Positions 5,740 to 7,149 of a stretch of 7,149 bases of DNA are shown in pieces. The DNA comes from Emcibacter sp. (lineage in GTDB: Bacteria > Pseudomonadota > Alphaproteobacteria > Sphingomonadales > Emcibacteraceae). The stretch's first letter is position 1, and every line of letters begins with the position of its first letter. The stretch covers positions 1 through 7,149 of the forward strand of contig JALUWZ010000168.1 in assembly GCA_027019205.1 (NCBI GenBank). Reading direction: 5' to 3'. Position numbers and translations under genes: made by a program. Below the pieces are notes generated by a model. It was not told the DNA's origin and searched no databases. It saw nothing but the letters and a program-made list of their open reading frames with translations.

Positions 5740-6392
5740 CAGCCGAAGACGAACAGATCAGGCTGGAACGGGCCAGAATCGAAAGGGGCCGGATGTTATT
5801 TGCCGGTCGGGCGGAATTTCTGCTTGGCGTGGTCGCGCTGGAACATCTGCCGCCGGCGGACCGGGTTGAGGTTTCCTTTGCCGGGCGGTCAAATGTCGGC
5901 AAGTCGAGCCTGCTCAATGCGCTGACAAATCAAAAAGGACTGGCCCGGACCTCCAACACACCGGGCCGCACCCAGGAGGTGAATTTCTTCACTCTGGGAG
6001 ATAGTCTCTACCTCTCGGACCTGCCGGGCTATGGCTATGCCAAAGTATCGCGCAGCCTGGTTCGGGACTGGACCCGGTTGCTGAAAAGCTATCTGCAGGG
6101 TCGGCCCAACCTGCGCCGGGCCTTTGTCCTGGTCGACAGCCGCCACGGGATCAAGGACAGTGACCGTGACATTATGAAAATGATGGATGATTGTGCGGTT
6201 TCCTACCAGATTATACTGACAAAAGTTGACAAACTGAAAAAATCAGAGCAGGAAAAGATGGTGGAGAGGACCAAAGCTGAAATCGCCAAAAATGTCGCGG
6301 CACATCCGGATATTATTGTAACCAGTGCGGTCAAGAATGACGGGATAGCGGAACTCAGGGCGACCATTGCCGACCTTGTTGACGGGAATTAG
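5736..6392 (+). CDS. engB: Ribosome biogenesis GTP-binding protein EngB (YsxC/YihA)
   Basis: TrmE-Era-type GTPase that assists assembly of the 50S ribosomal subunit. The product is 218 residues and shows all nucleotide-binding motifs: G1 GRSNVGKS (50-57), the family switch sequence NTPGRTQ (74-80) containing the G2 threonine, G3 DLPG (95-98, then YGYAKV), G4 TKVD (162-165) and G5 TSAV (186-189). The first 45 residues form an extension (LLFAG-type: MLFAGRAEFLLG) that resembles the usual start of alphaproteobacterial members. GTG 5736 overlaps the yidC stop as GTGA. No strong Shine-Dalgarno is visible, which fits translational coupling. An internal ATG at 5792 would leave only about 30 residues before the P-loop and is less likely. 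argB begins eight bases after the stop. Confidence 0.95.
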   Translation: MTAEDEQIRLERARIERGRMLFAGRAEFLLGVVALEHLPPADRVEVSFAGRSNVGKSSLLNALTNQKGLARTSNTPGRTQEVNFFTLGDSLYLSDLPGYGYAKVSRSLVRDWTRLLKSYLQGRPNLRRAFVLVDSRHGIKDSDRDIMKMMDDCAVSYQIILTKVDKLKKSEQEKMVERTKAEIAKNVAAHPDIIVTSAVKNDGIAELRATIADLVDGN

Positions 6393-6400
6393 AGAGTTAT

Positions 6401-7149
6401 ATGACGGACAACCAATTATCAGTGCTTGACAAGCAAAAATCAAACTGGATCAAAAAGGCCGGTATATTGACCGAGGCCCTGCCCTATATGCGGCGCTATA
6501 GTGGCCGGACCATTGTTATCAAATATGGCGGTCATGCCATGGGGGACGAGGATCTGGCGCTCGGCTTTGCCCATGACGTTGTGCTGATGAAACAGGTCGG
6601 GATGAATCCGATAGTGGTGCATGGCGGCGGCCCGCAGATAGGCCGGATGCTGGAGCGGCTTAAAATCGAAAGCTCGTTCATTGACGGTCTGCGCGTTACC
6701 AACAAGGCGACGGTCGAAGTGGTGGAAATGGTGCTGTCGGGCAATATCAACAAATCCATTGTCGGCGCGATCAATAATGTCGGCGGTCATGCGGTGGGCC
6801 TGAGCGGCAAGGATAATAACCTTGTGGTTGCCGAAGCCCTGCGCCGGACCCGCAAAGACCCGGATTCACAGATTGAGCAGATACTGGATCTCGGCTTTGT
6901 CGGCTATCCCAAACAGGTCAATGCCGATTTCCTCAAAATGTTCAAAAATACCAATATCATTCCGGTGATTGCGCCGATCGGCCTTGGTGAAAAGGGCGAG
7001 ACCTATAATATCAATGCCGATACCATGGCCGGGGCACTGGCCGGGGCGGTCGGGGCCGAACGTCTGTTGTTGCTGACGGATATTGTCGGCGTGCTGGATC
7101 AGGACCGCAAGCTGATGCCGGAACTTACCGAGGATCAGACCCGGCGGCT
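6401..7149 (+). CDS. argB: Acetylglutamate kinase, 5' part (3' end outside window)
   Basis: Phosphorylates N-acetyl-L-glutamate with ATP, the second step of arginine synthesis, in the cytoplasm. 249 full codons are present, and the frame is open to the last base. Motifs are IVIKYGGHAM (38-47) with Lys41, the glycine-rich VVHGGGPQ (72-79), GLRVTNKATVE, and the C-terminal nucleotide-site region with INADTMAGALAGAVGAERL followed by LLTDIVGVL. Residues 1-35 form an extra N-terminal segment (WIKKAGILTEALPYMRRYSG). Such an N-terminal helix is known from hexameric, arginine-inhibited enzymes such as those of Pseudomonas and Thermotoga, so feedback inhibition by arginine is a reasonable inference. 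The C-terminal part expected to bind arginine is beyond the edge. ATG 6401 is preceded by AGAGAG (6391-6396), which overlaps the engB stop. argB is likely cotranscribed with engB. Confidence 0.96.
   Translation, partial: MTDNQLSVLDKQKSNWIKKAGILTEALPYMRRYSGRTIVIKYGGHAMGDEDLALGFAHDVVLMKQVGMNPIVVHGGGPQIGRMLERLKIESSFIDGLRVTNKATVEVVEMVLSGNINKSIVGAINNVGGHAVGLSGKDNNLVVAEALRRTRKDPDSQIEQILDLGFVGYPKQVNADFLKMFKNTNIIPVIAPIGLGEKGETYNINADTMAGALAGAVGAERLLLLTDIVGVLDQDRKLMPELTEDQTRR

Noticed and set aside
6226..6231. TTGACA inside engB as a promoter for argB
   Set aside because: No acceptable -10 box lies 15-19 bases downstream; the bases fall on conserved coding sequence near the G4 motif.
6426..6431. TTGACA near the start of argB as a promoter
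   Set aside because: It is inside the coding region and the expected -10 position reads ATCAAA, with no good alternative.
1..7149. CRISPR array, insertion sequence, tRNA or rRNA gene
   Set aside because: No spaced direct repeats, transposase frame, terminal inverted repeats or tRNA-like cloverleaf was noticed; the window is almost fully occupied by recognised genes.

Overview
This 7,149-base window looks like ordinary core chromosome of an alphaproteobacterium. The main reasons are the order rpmH-rnpA-yidD-yidC-engB-argB on the + strand, an alphaproteobacterial style of ComEC C-terminus, a lysine where gamma-proteobacterial YidC has an arginine in its first core membrane helix, and moderate GC. 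I cannot assign a genus. There is no sign of a mobile element, phage, CRISPR array, tRNA or rRNA.

Layout. Positions 1-1399 (+) hold the 3' part of comEC, the inner-membrane DNA uptake channel; its start lies off the left edge. Tail to tail with it, 7 bases away, is an orphan membrane histidine kinase (1407-2807, - strand) with no response regulator beside it. The 189-base divergent gap (2808-2996) carries a good sigma-70-type promoter for rpmH and, on the other strand, a plausible kinase promoter whose -10 box sits in the centre of a 19-base inverted repeat. The rpmH gene (2997-3131, GTG start) is followed by an 88-base spacer with two hairpins, the second of which looks like an intrinsic terminator or attenuator. 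Then rnpA, yidD, yidC, engB and the 5' part of argB follow with almost no gaps. No gene-free stretch exceeds 300 bases.

How the genes fit together. Ribosomal protein L34 and the RNase P protein serve translation and tRNA maturation. YidD and YidC serve insertion of proteins into the inner membrane. EngB (YsxC/YihA) is a GTPase for large-subunit ribosome assembly, and argB is the second step of arginine synthesis. Two junctions (rnpA/yidD and yidC/engB) share the same four-base GTGA overlap, which points to translational coupling. The spacer hairpin probably lets L34 be made in excess over the downstream genes.

I found no clear new system. The observations most worth a second look are the palindrome over the kinase promoter, the uncharacterised sensor region of that kinase, the ComEC C-terminal domain that lacks metallo-beta-lactamase motifs, and the rpmH-rnpA spacer.
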